Assembly (NCBI GenBank): GCA_946807835.1
Contig: OX327703.1
Coordinates: 9,307,501-9,371,500 of the forward strand
Reading direction: 5' to 3'
Source: Ailanthus altissimus
Lineage: Eukaryota > Streptophyta > Magnoliopsida > Sapindales > Simaroubaceae
DNA length: 64,000 nucleotides
The position numbers and the translations under genes are program-made. Of the stretch, positions 50,214 to 61,639 are shown piece after piece. Every line of letters starts with the position of its first letter. The stretch's first letter is position 1. The notes under the pieces are model-generated. The model made no database searches and was not told the origin of the DNA. It was given only the letters and a program-made list of their open reading frames with translations.

Positions 50214-52345
50214 TTTTAGGGTCGGTGTTTACGTGTCATCCCTAAATATACATATACTTATATATTTATATAAGTGTACATTCTTATTAAATTAGTAATA
50301 CCTATTAATATGGTACTATGCATATAACGTTATAGATATTGTACGATCTGAAGGAGTTCAGATCAGATCAAATCTAAAGAAGTTTAGATAATGACTCATA
50401 ATTAGCCATGTTGAGAGATATAAATGTTAAATGTTAACACAACTAAGTGTTAGCTAGTTATAATACTCAGCAGATCCAAGAGTTGGAGCATTGTCTATAA
50501 TGGGATATAGACCTGGGAATATACCAGTAATTGCATAGTTACTAGAGTTGCAATCGGGTGCCAGAAAATGCCAATTGCACAAGTATGTTCTTGAATAATT
50601 ATCCCTGATCTATTTATGCCGATGCAGATCTGTCGGTGGATACCTTTATATATAGATTAACATATGTCGTACCTATATGGTATAGATGGTCGTTCCTAGT
50701 CGATCGTGAGCTTGGAGCTCGTACTGACATATGGGTATCCAGTTAGGACTGGATATGGGATTGACTCACGAGGGCCTCCGATAGACATCCTATATAAGCC
50801 GTCAATAGATGGTCCTCTAGAGTTGAGTAGTATACCTGGTCCTTTGACCTGAATGCCATGGTGGACTTGTAAGTGATCCACCATACTTTGGTTCCACGCA
50901 TGTCATAGACCTTTTATGGTGTGACCGTTGGGTGTCGTTAGGTATGATCCGATGCTTATGGAGTCCAGTGTGTACATATATGGGATCCGTCAGCTCGTAT
51001 AGGGAGTTTCGATATCTAGATGCTTCGAGATTATATCTCAAAAAGTCTTGTGGCCACAAACAATCATCCTGAAAAAGAGTTCCGCCAAGGTGGAACAATA
51101 TGGCAAATGAGTTTGCGCATATTGTTCAGTGAGATACAAGTCTGGAGATAAGATATGGATGAGCACTAAGAGATTTGACGGTGATAATCTATATCCCCGC
51201 ACATCCAGGATATCATGACGGAAGGACTATACGTATGCATTATAACCTAAGCTTGCATGGTTCAATGCGCTGATTTATATATCCGTGACGCGTGCGTGGG
51301 ACATTACTCATAAACTCATGGAATAGTTTCATTTAACGAATCGGGCATAGGACCTAGGGAGTCCCGCGATATTGAGTGTACTCGTTGTGCATTGGGGCAG
51401 CGTGCCGGATTAAGATGTTTAATCTAGCAATATTCAGCAATACCACGGGAATACGTGCGTGTCTGTATTTAAGTGTTAAATACAATAATTAGTCAATAAT
51501 TATTATTTACTAATTGTATAATGACATGTGGTGCATTATGGACCATCGATTGAGTTTACCCAAGTGTGAGTTTGGTGAGACCCACTAGGGGTAAACTTGG
51601 TAACTATTTATGAAGGGCAAAATGGTCATTTCACACTTTAATTATTTAATAATTAAATAATTAAAATATCTCTCTTATTATATTATATAATATATTATTA
51701 TATTATATTATATATTATAAGATATTATATATATAATAATATTATTTTTTGGGTGCCAAATAGTTGGCACCCAATAGTATTATTTTATTATTATTTATAT
51801 TATATAATATATTATATTATTATTTTATATATATTAGATATATAAAGAGAGGGAGATTGTAAATTTGGTGTGTTACGGGAAATTGGCCAATTTTGGCCAA
51901 GAGAAAGAAAGAAAAGAGGAAGAAAAGAAGAAGAAGAAGAAAGAAAAAAAAATGAAAAATAAAATTGTTTCATTTTTCTCTATGGCTCCAATTGAAGCAA
52001 TGTTGGATTGCTTCAAATTCTCCATTTCTTATCATTTTGGAGAAAAGGATAAAAACACACACCAGTCATTTTTGAGTTTAAGAGTTAAACCTAATGCTGT
52101 GTATAAGGCTGCTGTTCTAGCTCACCAAGCCCACCGTATTGGTGACTAGAACTGTCTACGAGTTGGTCTTCATGCGGACTCCAAAAAAAATACATGTATA
52201 ATGTTACACGTTGAGGTAAGTTCTCTATACTACTAATACATTAATGTGATTAATATATTTCATTTATTGTATTTATTGCAATTTATACGCTTCCACTACT
52301 TTTAAGTAGAATATGTATAAGATACGTATTTTAGGCAATAGCATA
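50214..52345 (+). mobile_element. Degenerate copy C of the 2.2-kb LTR family, with an AT-rich palindrome inserted or expanded
   Basis: Aligns with copy A from about 50214 (terminal TG appears mutated to TT), and carries the shared blocks TTACGTGTCATCCC (50229), TTGAGTAGTA (50822) and GATCCACCATACTTTGGTTCC (50874). The right end is unclear, near the phrase TATGCATACACCCAT. Copies B and C are in the same orientation about 400 bp apart. They could be two solo LTRs or the LTR pair of a nearly deleted element, but no primer site or polypurine tract supports the latter. Confidence 0.7.
51668..51856. repeat. Large AT-rich inverted repeat with perfect GC core inside LTR copy C
   Basis: An 11-bp perfect inverted repeat, TTGGGTGCCAA (51749-51759) and TTGGCACCCAA (51764-51774), is separated by only ATAG. 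It sits at the centre of two TA-rich arms of about 80 bp that are roughly complementary, and TCTCTC and GAGAGGGAG lie at the outer edges. It is absent from the aligned parts of copies A and B, so it was inserted into, or arose within, this copy. Confidence 0.7.
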
Positions 52346-52760
52346 TGCATACACCCATATATCTTAGATCCGGCGACAGAAACATCATCAAGATAAACTT
52401 TAACTCTTTTTCCCAAAGGACACCCAAACTTATTACCATAAGCATTGTAAATGATTTATGTGTCCATCCACACAATACTTTCATATGTAAGAGTCGAACA
52501 ATGAATATCAATGAATAAAATTTTCACAACCTGGATACAAGGGAGATTTTACATCTTGAAGTAATTTAAAAAAATTTATAGTCTCATCATTTAGCATGCT
52601 CATTGTCTAATAAATTATCATCAGCTACCAAAGTCTGTATTTGGAGTACCCATGGCATCATGTATTCCAACCATGTTGTTATTAGTACCTTAATCATTAA
52701 TAGTTTTGGTTTCCTAATTATAGTCAAAAGACATGAAATGTTCACTAAGTGCAGTCTAGT
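52302..52760 (-). pseudogene. CACTA transposase (TNP2-like) N-terminal relic
   Basis: Minus-strand frames contain DETINFFKLLQDVKSPLYPGC (near 52530-52600) and IVRLLHMKVLCGWTHKSFTML (near 52450-52510). These match the order of the conserved ...LYPGC..F then VRLLH.K...GW..KSFT.LL segments at the start of plant TNP2-like transposases. Frameshifts and stops separate the blocks, and the rest of the transposase is missing, cut off near the end of LTR copy C. Confidence 0.65.
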
Positions 52761-53507
52761 TTTTGTACTTTGGCAAAAAAAAATTTATTATAACATGTTC
52801 TCTAACTATTTCTCTTACAAACAAATATAACAATTGCAACATTTTTTACATGAACAATATATCCTTGTATCACCAGCAATGTTCATATATAAAAAATCTA
52901 AAATCTTTCAACTTCATCAATATACAACTTTGATATTATATTTGGTAAATCAATCCAACTCTTGTGTATATTTACTCCCTTCAGTACACAATAAAAATAA
53001 GTTAATTATGTTCAACTTCTTAATTTATATAAAAATAAATACATGTACCATAAATCCTATCTTCTTTTAACTTCTCTCTAAAAGGTAAATGGCTCTATCC
53101 CATTCGAAAATATATAATTCTAGATAATATCAGTGACTCAAGTTTTGTCCACTTTAATAAAAATTCTAGCAGCATCTCCTTTTAGTTCTCCAAGTATAAG
53201 ACACTTATTTTATGAATGCTTATGTTATTTCAAGTTATATACTCAAAATAATATAAAACACACATTTATCTAGTATGTATCTAAAGAATAGTATGAATCG
53301 TCGCTAGAATATCCATTAAGTGAGACAAAACTTGAGTTACTACTACCATATAGAAATATGTATTTTCAAAATCAAGACAACTCACCATCTTTAGAAGATA
53401 ATAATAATAAAAAAGTATGTTTTATTAATAATTTTTAAACGGGTCTAAGATTAGATGCATATTATTCTAAAAGAAATTAAAACATATAAAGTTGCAATCA
53501 ATAATTT
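52761..53507. other. AT-rich DNA, no gene seen
   Basis: Short frames on the plus strand (52603-53070) are low-complexity and unrecognised. This may be upstream sequence of the CACTA relic. Confidence 0.4.
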
Positions 53508-53665
53508 GTCTAAGTAATTTTTGAGTTAAGTTAATAGTGTTCGAGACTAGTTATAAAATTTATGTTTAATTAGAAATTTTTAGGCTAAGTTAAAAAATGT
53601 TGGGCCTGGTAAGAAATTTTTGGGCTAAATAAATAATTTTTTGTCTAGTTATTAATTTAGGTTTA
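53508..53665. repeat. Degenerate short tandem repeats, about 25-bp unit
   Basis: Variants of the phrase AAATTTTTGGGCTAAGTTAAT recur five to six times (for example near 53517, 53570, 53612 and 53632). Substitutions are frequent. Confidence 0.5.
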
Positions 53666-55100
53666 ATATAGGTTTGATTTTCATGTGTGTTTTCCACGAT
53701 GGCTCTCTTTGCGGCTTCTTCCTCTTTAATCTTAATGTATCGAGGGGCTTGTTCGTAAGCGATTTCATAAGTTGCCTTTAATGCAACTGTTAAGTTAAAC
53801 CCTCTAAGTTAAATTACTTTTTTATGGTATCTTTGCATGATGTCTCTCAAGATTTCAATATAACCTTGCTTAAGTCATTGCAGTTGTTGAGGGTCCTTAC
53901 CCTTTTCATAGGCTCTTAAAAAATGATGGACAAACTTTTCGATTAGTCATTGAAAGATGAGATACTTCTTTGCTTTAGGCTTCTGTACCATAAGGATTGT
54001 TAATCTTAGTTGACGTGGAACAGTTTGCATATATGCCTTTGTTTGAGGCCAGTGACCGATAACAAGTTGGTTACCTGATTATTGTAGTGGTAAGGATTTA
54101 TTGTTCCCATATAGTTTGGGATGATTAGTATATTAAACCTCTCTAATAGCTTGATATATCTGAATTCGCTGATAAAAGAGAATTTTCTCTCATATTCTAT
54201 CTTTTTTATAGGCGTTTCTATTTTTTCCTTGTCCTCAAGGAGTTGATGCAATCACTTTTCCATGTTTTGAGCATTTTCAGCTAACGAATCTTTATTTTTA
54301 AGTGCTGAATTGTGTTGTTCGCTATGCTTATACTCTCTGATCCTTTTGATGACTTTCTTATGTGCTCCTCAGCTTTGTTGCTACTCTTTTTCCTGTTTAG
54401 CAGATCTATAGCATCTCATCTGATCTGACTACTTTCTTTCTTTTTATTCAAGATTTTTTTGGCATCTTATGTGTGCCCATTGTCTCTCTTATGGCTATTA
54501 ATGATCACTCGAGCATAATGATCCTCTAGATCATGATTGACGTTAACTTGCTCGTAGAAGTTTGAGTCTTTGACCTGTGACTGGTTGGGGAATTGGTCAT
54601 GATCATTTTAGTATAATCGTTAACTTAGTTGGCAACTCTCCCTCCAGAAGGTTCTGCTATAATTCCTCCCCCTCTCATTTTTATTTTTGAGTTAATCAAA
54701 GAGGATTTTTTGCTTTCCTTGTTATTGGGAACACTTCTTAATGATACGAAGTGTTGTAGTGACTCGGAGTAAGGATAAGACTTGTGTGATCCTTTTGTAC
54801 TATTGCACTTTTCTAGAAGTTTTTGACATAATCTTTTTCAGTTCATCTCTTTCTTGTTGTGAATTTTTTTTTTACTTCTTCTTTTAACACTTTCTGTCAA
54901 GCTGAAGGCTCTTCTTGTTGATTTAAGTTATTATTGGGTTGTACAGAGCTTTTCTGAGTTATGTAAACAAAGATTCACGCAAGTAATGAGGTTTGCTTCC
55001 TATTTTGTGCAACCATAAAGTGGGTGATAATAGTTTCTGGTTGTGCTCCGTCATAGTCTCTGTCTAGTTTTGGTAGCTTTTTTCTTTTGCTCTTTACAGA
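53640..55100 (-). pseudogene. Gypsy-type gag (Retrotrans_gag) relic
   Basis: On the minus strand an open segment at 54251-54006 reads IIPNYMGTINPYHYNNQVTN...KQRHICKLFHVN, matching the Y.G..DP..H......M......CK.F...L part of plant gypsy gag. A WYRSLKQRSISSF segment follows (near 53960), then a DFMQ/YH-type segment near 53850, before similarity fades at about 53690. Stops are frequent. The sequence upstream (54260-55100) may hold the gag N-terminus but is too decayed to define. Confidence 0.7.
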
Positions 55101-55753
55101 TGACGCCAAACTATTAACCTTTGAATTTGGTAATTTAGGAAGTCAATGAGTTGAATTTACTTTTTTAAGAAAACTTAGCTTGGACAGCAAGGAGGTGATA
55201 AAAACTAAATCAATGGACTACTTTTTTCCCCACAAGATAACATTTGACAAAAATCCTACAACTAGAAAAGATAAGAGCTTGCACAATAAGTATTTTTAGG
55301 GTAGGCACTCCAATGTTTAAGTTAAGCAAGAGTCTGAAAAAAAAGTAAGACAAGATAAGATAAGGAATCAAATAGCTCTTTTGTAATGAGCTCTCAATAT
55401 ATTTTCTAATATATTCTCTTTATATCTTTATATGTGTGAGTGTATCTATATAGAATAAAGATGAAGGTTTTACCCATAGTTTTTAGAATTCTTTTTAATA
55501 TAGAATTCTTATGGACATTCCTTTTTAAGATTTTGCTATTAGAATTTTTTAAAAATTACACTGGATCATACTTGCCTCTGTAGGATTTATATTGTGTTTG
55601 TATTAATGACTCTTGATTTTAGAGATATTTCTTTGATAAGCTTAACTTTATTTACAATGTTTTGCATCTCTTGTAAATTTAGTCTTTTTTTAAGAACTCT
55701 TTTTGAACCTTTGAGGTGGTCGTATTTTAACCTTACCCAAATTATATAAATAA

Positions 55754-56050
55754 AGGTTGTTTCTCCTCATTATATCTTGATCAAACAGGATAGTTAGTGT
55801 TCGATCATCGTTCTGATTGGCTATAAGGCTAATGAGTCTGATCGAGCAGGGTAATCGGGTTTCAATCATTATTCTGACTAGTTCAAAGAGAGCATAATTC
55901 TCCTTTGAGAGTCTAATCGAATAGGTAGTTGAATTTCGACCATTGTTCTTACTAGTTTGAAAGGTGTGGATTTGTCTTTTCTTCTTTAGAGTTTGACTAA
56001 ACAAAATAGCTAGACTTTAACAATTATTCTGACTAGTTCTAATAAGGTGC
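55754..56050. repeat. Four degenerate tandem repeats of about 75 bp
   Basis: Units start near 55754, 55830, 55906 and 55989. Each carries a variant of GAGTCTGATCGAGCAGGGTA, then TTTCAATCATTATTCTGACT, then AGTT. The repeats lie between the gypsy gag relic and the GT47 gene and may be part of a gypsy leader or LTR. Confidence 0.65.
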
Positions 56051-57375
56051 CCTGTAGTTCAAGTAAGTCTATACTTTCCTTTTTAATGAAGTGGGTCGAG
56101 GCCTTTTTTAGATTTTAGTAAGTGTGTTTATACTTTATGGGATGAAGATCTTAGAGCCTTGTAAGTCAAAATCTAGGAGAAACAATATCTTTTACCTTTG
56201 GAACTTAGAATGTCTTTGATTCAAATATCGTTTTACCGATAAACTGAAGAACAAGGAAGCAACTTCGCAGGCTTGTGTATGGCGTTCAAATACGAAATTT
56301 AGATAAATTTATTTTCCATCTATTTCCGTTTACCAATCATCAATTGACGCAAAACAAATTGTGTTGATTACTCTTGAATTTGATGTCCGAATTACAAAAT
56401 CAAGAGGAGAATAGATGTGGAAAGGGGTGTGAAGAGTAACATCGTCTCTAATGGTACTTATGCTTTAAGAATTTTCGTAGTATAAAATTTAACGTAGAAT
56501 GAATGGTCAGAATAGTTTAATGGATGCAAAACGTTTTAAAATGACATTTGGCAATACAAAGACATTACTAAATTTTTCCCCATAAGTTGGGTAAAGTTCC
56601 CGTGATTTGTTTTTTATTCATTTGTTTTTCTAATTTCTCTCAATTATTTTGTTATTTGTTTGTTTTATTTATTAGTAATAAACTTGCAAATAACAAAAAT
56701 CAGTTTGCAGTTTGTATGCAGTGAAGCAGGATCTCATACCTCTACTAGAATCACTTTGCATTCCAAAGTCGACAGTAATATGTTCATTACATACTCGGAA
56801 ACCAGCTGCATTTTATGAAGTCATAAACTGATTTAGTGCAATTATCCCAAAAACTCTCTTGTTTCTTTTAACTTCATTAGTGGCATAACCAACATGTTGA
56901 ATGATTACTTGCCCATTTTTCTTAAACTGGGCTCTTTTATAAGCAGCTCAGCTTTCTGAATAATGTGTAACTTCTCAATGCCGCAAAGTTTAAAGACCCA
57001 ACTAGAAAAAATGGCAAGGTTCTCTCCAGAAGAATTACTTTCTTCTTTTTTTCTTTAATAATTTTTTTTTTTCACTTTTTTAAGAAGAAAGTTAGTGTCC
57101 CATTGCCTTTAATTGCCTAACAAAGTAACGGACGTTTGTTCCCCTATTCGTAAAATTCATTGCACAGATCCAAACAAAACTGTAATTATCTAATGGCCAG
57201 GCATCCAATGGAACTCTCGCTGTTGTTAATTTCTTGTCCATGCCTTAGGACTCATCAACCAAATTACTAGCAATAATTCGCGGTGAGTGAACAAAATAAA
57301 ACAAGCTCTTCCATCACTGTTAGAGCTCTTCCAATTTTTTCACCTACCATTTGTTCTATCAGAAAAGATTAGCAT
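56051..57375. other. Upstream region of the GT47 gene
   Basis: AT-rich DNA without coding signature. The last few hundred bases should hold the GT47 promoter and 5' UTR. An in-frame TAG at 57370-57372 just before the ATG rules out an upstream extension of the protein. Confidence 0.45.
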
Positions 57376-58926
57376 ATGGAGAAACCCATGGCCAGAAAAT
57401 GCTTCAATCAACAACTCGGGTTTGCGATTCTCATCTCCTTTGTTTTATGCTTTGTATTTCTTTGCTTCGATTATTCAGCTTTAAATGGTAGCAGTAGTGG
57501 AGACAACACAGTGTTAGTCAACAACTATGAAAATGCAATTGTCCCTCAAAATTCAAAATCTCATCATTTTGACAATGGTTCCAGTGATTCAATATCCCCA
57601 TTGCCCCACAACCCACTTGTTATTGTTGTGAATCAAACTGAAAAAGATTCTTGTTTGGGTCGCTATATTTTTGTTCATGAACTTCCAGGTCTGTTCAATG
57701 ATGATTTGCTCAAAAATTGCCATTTGCTCACCACAGGTAGAGATAATAACATGTGTCCATACTTGATCAACTTTGGTCTTGGTCCTGGAATTGAAAATCA
57801 TGAGATGGTTTTGTTGAATGACAGTTGGTTCTTGACCAATCAATTCTTGTTAGAGGTCATATTTCATAACAAGATGAAGAATTACGCGTGCTTAACGAAT
57901 GATTCTTCACTTGCTTCTGCAATTTATGTGCCATTTTATGCTGGTCTTGATATCAGTCGGTATCTATGGGGAGTTAGCGTATCAGTGAGAGATTCATCTT
58001 CTTTCGATCTTCTCAAATGGCTAGTAGAAAAACCTGATTGGAAAAGGATGTGGGGCAGAGATCATTTCTTAGTTGCTGGAAGAATTTCTTGGGATTTTCG
58101 GAGACAAACTGATAATGATTCAGATTGGGGTAACAAGCTTAGGTTCTTGCCTGAATCCAAGAACATGTCAATGTTGTCAATAGAAGCAAGCTCCTGGAAC
58201 AATGACTTTGCCATACCATATCCAACCTGCTTCCATCCTTCAAAAGAAAGTGAAATTTTTGAATGGCAGGGCAAAATGAGGAGGCAAAAGCGGGAATACT
58301 TGTTCTCTTTTGCTGGAGCTCTGAGGCCTGACGTTAAAGGTTCTATCCGGGGCAAGATTAAGGAGCAATGTCTAGCTTCAGGGAATTTTTGCAAATTGCT
58401 TGATTGTAATTATGGTGGTACGAACTGCGATAACCCGGTAAATGTGATGAAGGTGTTTCAAAGCTCAGTGTTCTGTTTGCAGCCTCGAGGGGATTCATAC
58501 ACTAGAAGATCAATTTTTGATGCAATTTTGGCTGGCTGCATTCCAGTATTTTTCCATCCAGGTACTGCTTACGCACAATATTTATGGCATTTACCCAAGA
58601 ATTATACCACATATTCATTGTTTATACCAGAGAAAGATATTAATGACTGGAAAGTCAAAATCAATGAAACATTACTCGGAATTTCAGAGGATAGAATATC
58701 TGCATTGAGAGAAGAAGTTATAAAGCTGATTCCAAGAGTAATTTATGCTGATCCAAGGTCTAAACTGAAGACCCTTGAAGACGCGTTTGATTTAGCTGTT
58801 AAGGGAATTCTGGAGAGAATAGAAAAAGTTAGGAGTATGATTAGAGAGGGAAAAGATCCCAGTGTTGAGTTTGCAGATGGAGATGATTATAAGTATACAT
58901 TTTCTCCTTATGAGAAACAAAGTTAA
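57376..58926 (+). CDS. GT47 exostosin-family glycosyltransferase, MUR3-like xyloglucan galactosyltransferase
   Basis: Intronless 516-residue frame. The ATG at 57376 is preceded by an in-frame stop, so this start is the longest possible; a second Met at residue 5 is an alternative. Residues about 15-34 form a single hydrophobic signal anchor, giving the type II Golgi topology of the family. A variable stem to about residue 90 is followed by the exostosin (GT47) domain from CLGRYIFVHELP. Key family blocks are IYVPFYAGLDISRYLWG, DHFLVAGRISWDFRR, WGNKLRFLPE, IPYPTCFHP, LFSFAGALRPD, FCLQPRGDSYTRRS (about 364-377), DAILAGCIPVFFHPGTAY and LPKNYTTYS. These are the segments shared by MUR3-type enzymes, which transfer galactose from UDP-Gal to xylosyl residues of xyloglucan in the Golgi. 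Length is slightly below MUR3 because the N-terminal stem and C-terminal tail are short. N-glycosylation sequons (NDS, NMS, NYT) are present. The exact acceptor position and sugar cannot be told from sequence, since paralogues add other sugars. No sign of damage. Confidence 0.95.
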   Translation: MEKPMARKCFNQQLGFAILISFVLCFVFLCFDYSALNGSSSGDNTVLVNNYENAIVPQNSKSHHFDNGSSDSISPLPHNPLVIVVNQTEKDSCLGRYIFVHELPGLFNDDLLKNCHLLTTGRDNNMCPYLINFGLGPGIENHEMVLLNDSWFLTNQFLLEVIFHNKMKNYACLTNDSSLASAIYVPFYAGLDISRYLWGVSVSVRDSSSFDLLKWLVEKPDWKRMWGRDHFLVAGRISWDFRRQTDNDSDWGNKLRFLPESKNMSMLSIEASSWNNDFAIPYPTCFHPSKESEIFEWQGKMRRQKREYLFSFAGALRPDVKGSIRGKIKEQCLASGNFCKLLDCNYGGTNCDNPVNVMKVFQSSVFCLQPRGDSYTRRSIFDAILAGCIPVFFHPGTAYAQYLWHLPKNYTTYSLFIPEKDINDWKVKINETLLGISEDRISALREEVIKLIPRVIYADPRSKLKTLEDAFDLAVKGILERIEKVRSMIREGKDPSVEFADGDDYKYTFSPYEKQS

Positions 58927-59663
58927 ATATTACAAATCACATTCATTGCACTAGAAATTAGATTCTGTGATTTCTGGCTTTTGCTTAATAGAATTTAGAG
59001 GCATACATTGAGTAGGTTTTTAGGAAATCTACTGTTGGCTTATTTTCTGCAGGGCTTGACCACTCTTTTCAATGATTGTGCTTGTGCTTATATTTATACA
59101 TACAGGAAAATGTCAAATTAATAACATAGTGATGAAAACATTTATTGAAATTCTCCAGAGAATTTCTTTTATATTATTCTTTTATAATTTATCTTCTTTC
59201 TCTCAATACTATGCTCTGCTTTTTGACCAAAAAGAAAAAGAAAAAAAGTTCCTGCACCATTTTTCTTTCTTTTATTTTTTATTTGAATTTCCTGCACTGC
59301 ACTATGTTGACAATTGGTTAATGTTAAGGACGGGTCTTATATTGGCTTTTAAACGGTGTTATTGAATTTTCTTTTTAAAATAAAAAATTAATTGTTCTGC
59401 CTTGGTAGTATAGGGGAGGACAAAAAAATCAAATTCGGAATCTTCACTTAAATGAAGAAATATATTGTAAATTTTTTATCATTAAACTACTTAAGCGAGT
59501 GCACCTTATAGCATATTTTAAAAATAATAATCTAAAAATGTAATAAGGAAACACATTTAGAATTATTTGACAATTGTTTCTTAATAAATTATATAATCCA
59601 ATTATTTGACAATTCGTTACTAGTGTAAATTTCATTTCTTTTTTTGTTATAAAAATTTACATA

Positions 59664-60122
59664 CAAAAGAAAAACAGCAAGCATATGGAAATCATTTAAA
59701 TTTTTTTAAAAATAACTTCTGTTATTTTGTACTTTTCTTCACAAAAAAAAAGGAATGGGTTCTTTAAAAAAAAAACAATTTTCAAGTTATTTTTTTAAAA
59801 TCTAACACTAAATAGAATTTTTTTATTTTTTTATATTATTAAAGCGAAAGCACACAAATAAGTAATATTACCTAAATAAATAACGTAGAACAAGTAATTA
59901 AATAAATAACGCAGAATAAATAATTAAAAAATTAAAAAAAATAGTAGAAGAAAAATACAAAAAAAAAACAGTACGCATATAAAAATAATTTAATTTTTAA
60001 AAAATAACTTATATTATTTTGTACTTTTCTTCACAAAAAAAAGGAATGGATTCTTTTTTTTTATAAAATAAAATAATAATTTGCAAGTTATTTTCTAAAA
60101 ACCTAACACCAAATAAAGTTTT
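59664..60122. repeat. Direct repeat pair of about 165 bp, period about 290 bp
   Basis: The segment around TTTTGTACTTTTCTTCAC followed by AAGGAATGGGTTCTTT (59735-59765) recurs near 60019-60055, with flanking A/T tracts also conserved (CAAGTTATTTT, then CTAACACYAAATA). Between them are two copies of an AATAACGYAGAA phrase about 29 bp apart. Confidence 0.65.
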
Positions 60123-60758
60123 TTTAACATTTTCTATTATTATTATCTTATAAATACCAAATAGTTTATAATAACATGCCATAAATATATAATATTAAGA
60201 TTTTTACAACAATTGCAGTATTTATTATAAATAATTCACAGTAGAGTATAGAGTTAGACAGACATTGTATTTTCTGTAATTAAAAAGATTTAGAAAAAGA
60301 TATATAGAGACGGAGAGAGTTGGGCGTTAACGACGTCGTAGCCACTCCTCTAAAATCTAAATAATAGGAAAAGAAGAGTTTGCCGACACTTGACGATAAG
60401 GACCCATTAATTCCCGGGGCTCGCACGTGATGTCTCTAGTAAGTCGTAACAACGGCATGTGTTGGGAATAATACGTAGGCTTCCTTGATCGACGTGATTG
60501 AATTTGAACCCCAAGCACAAGCACTACTATTTTGCTGCGTTGAATTTGTTTGTACTTCTCAACTTTCGTTTTCATGCGTTTTACAGAGTAATGAAAATAT
60601 TGGCGTCTTTCAAAAAAAAAAAAAAACAATATTGGTGGAATTTATGTCATTTCAATCTAGTTCTTGTTGTTGTGAACGGAAGCAATTTGGCAGTGGGTTA
60701 TACACCACTATCACATTTTCCGGATCGGTGGGAAAATAGTAAACCGCCTTTGTACTTG

Positions 60759-60787
60759 TATATATATATATATATATACACACACAC
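60759..60787. repeat. (TA)n(CA)n compound microsatellite
   Basis: A TA dinucleotide run continues into CACACACAC. It creates spurious Tyr/Ile-repeat frames on both strands. Confidence 0.9.
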
Positions 60788-61639
60788 TCCCTGTGCCTTT
60801 TAACGAAATGAAAATTCACAACACTAGTTTTATATATTATTACTTCATTATGCATTTATAACACATTACCTACATAATTTAATAGAAAATTTAATTCTTA
60901 ATTTTTATATTAACATCTTAACTTATTTTATTTTTTATTCTTAACTTTACATGTTTATTTATATTTAACTATTATTTATATTATACTTATATTATTAAAT
61001 ATTATAGTCCTTATTAGTATATTTAGTGGTTATCATTTTTTTATATCTTTCACATTAAAAAATAAGAATAAATATTTTGTATTGTTATATCATATTTATA
61101 TTTATAATATTCAATATTATATTTTTTAAATTTAATTATTATATATGCAACCTGAAACTTATTGAATAAATTAATAAATCAAAACCTGAAATTTTATAAT
61201 TGATACCATTAATTTAAAATTTGAAGTTCTGTATTAGAACTTGAAGTTCTATATCAAGGTTTTATAATTGATATTATTATTTTATTCACATGAATAAAAT
61301 AATATTCATGCTCATTATTATAAATATATGAAAAGCTGTGACTTAGAATTTTTCTTATTTTATGTATATAAAAGCGCATGTCTTCTAAACATTACTTTTG
61401 ATATTTATATTTTTTATATTATGAATTTATTAAATAATATTTATATTTTATTGTACTAATTTTTAATTCTTTTTTTTTTGTATCCAAAAGCCTCTAAAAA
61501 TATCTTTGACAAATTTACAAATCCTTACATTTGATGCCTTTGAAAAATTACCTATCATGAGTACTGAATGTTAAGATACACCTCCAAATAATAGTTTGGA
61601 AAAGAAAAAGAAAATAATATATTCCTGCAGGGCATGTTG

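Noticed and set aside
54080..54770. TTGTAGTG strings as the missing right end of the CACTA element
   Set aside because: They are not preceded by the expected TTTTTC tract and have no subterminal repeats.
58062..58394. 110-codon minus-strand frame
   Set aside because: Shadow of the intact GT47 coding sequence.
60430..60460. GTAAGTCGTAACAA, resembling the 3' end of 18S rRNA
   Set aside because: Only about 12 bases match and the flanks do not resemble rDNA, so it is most likely chance.
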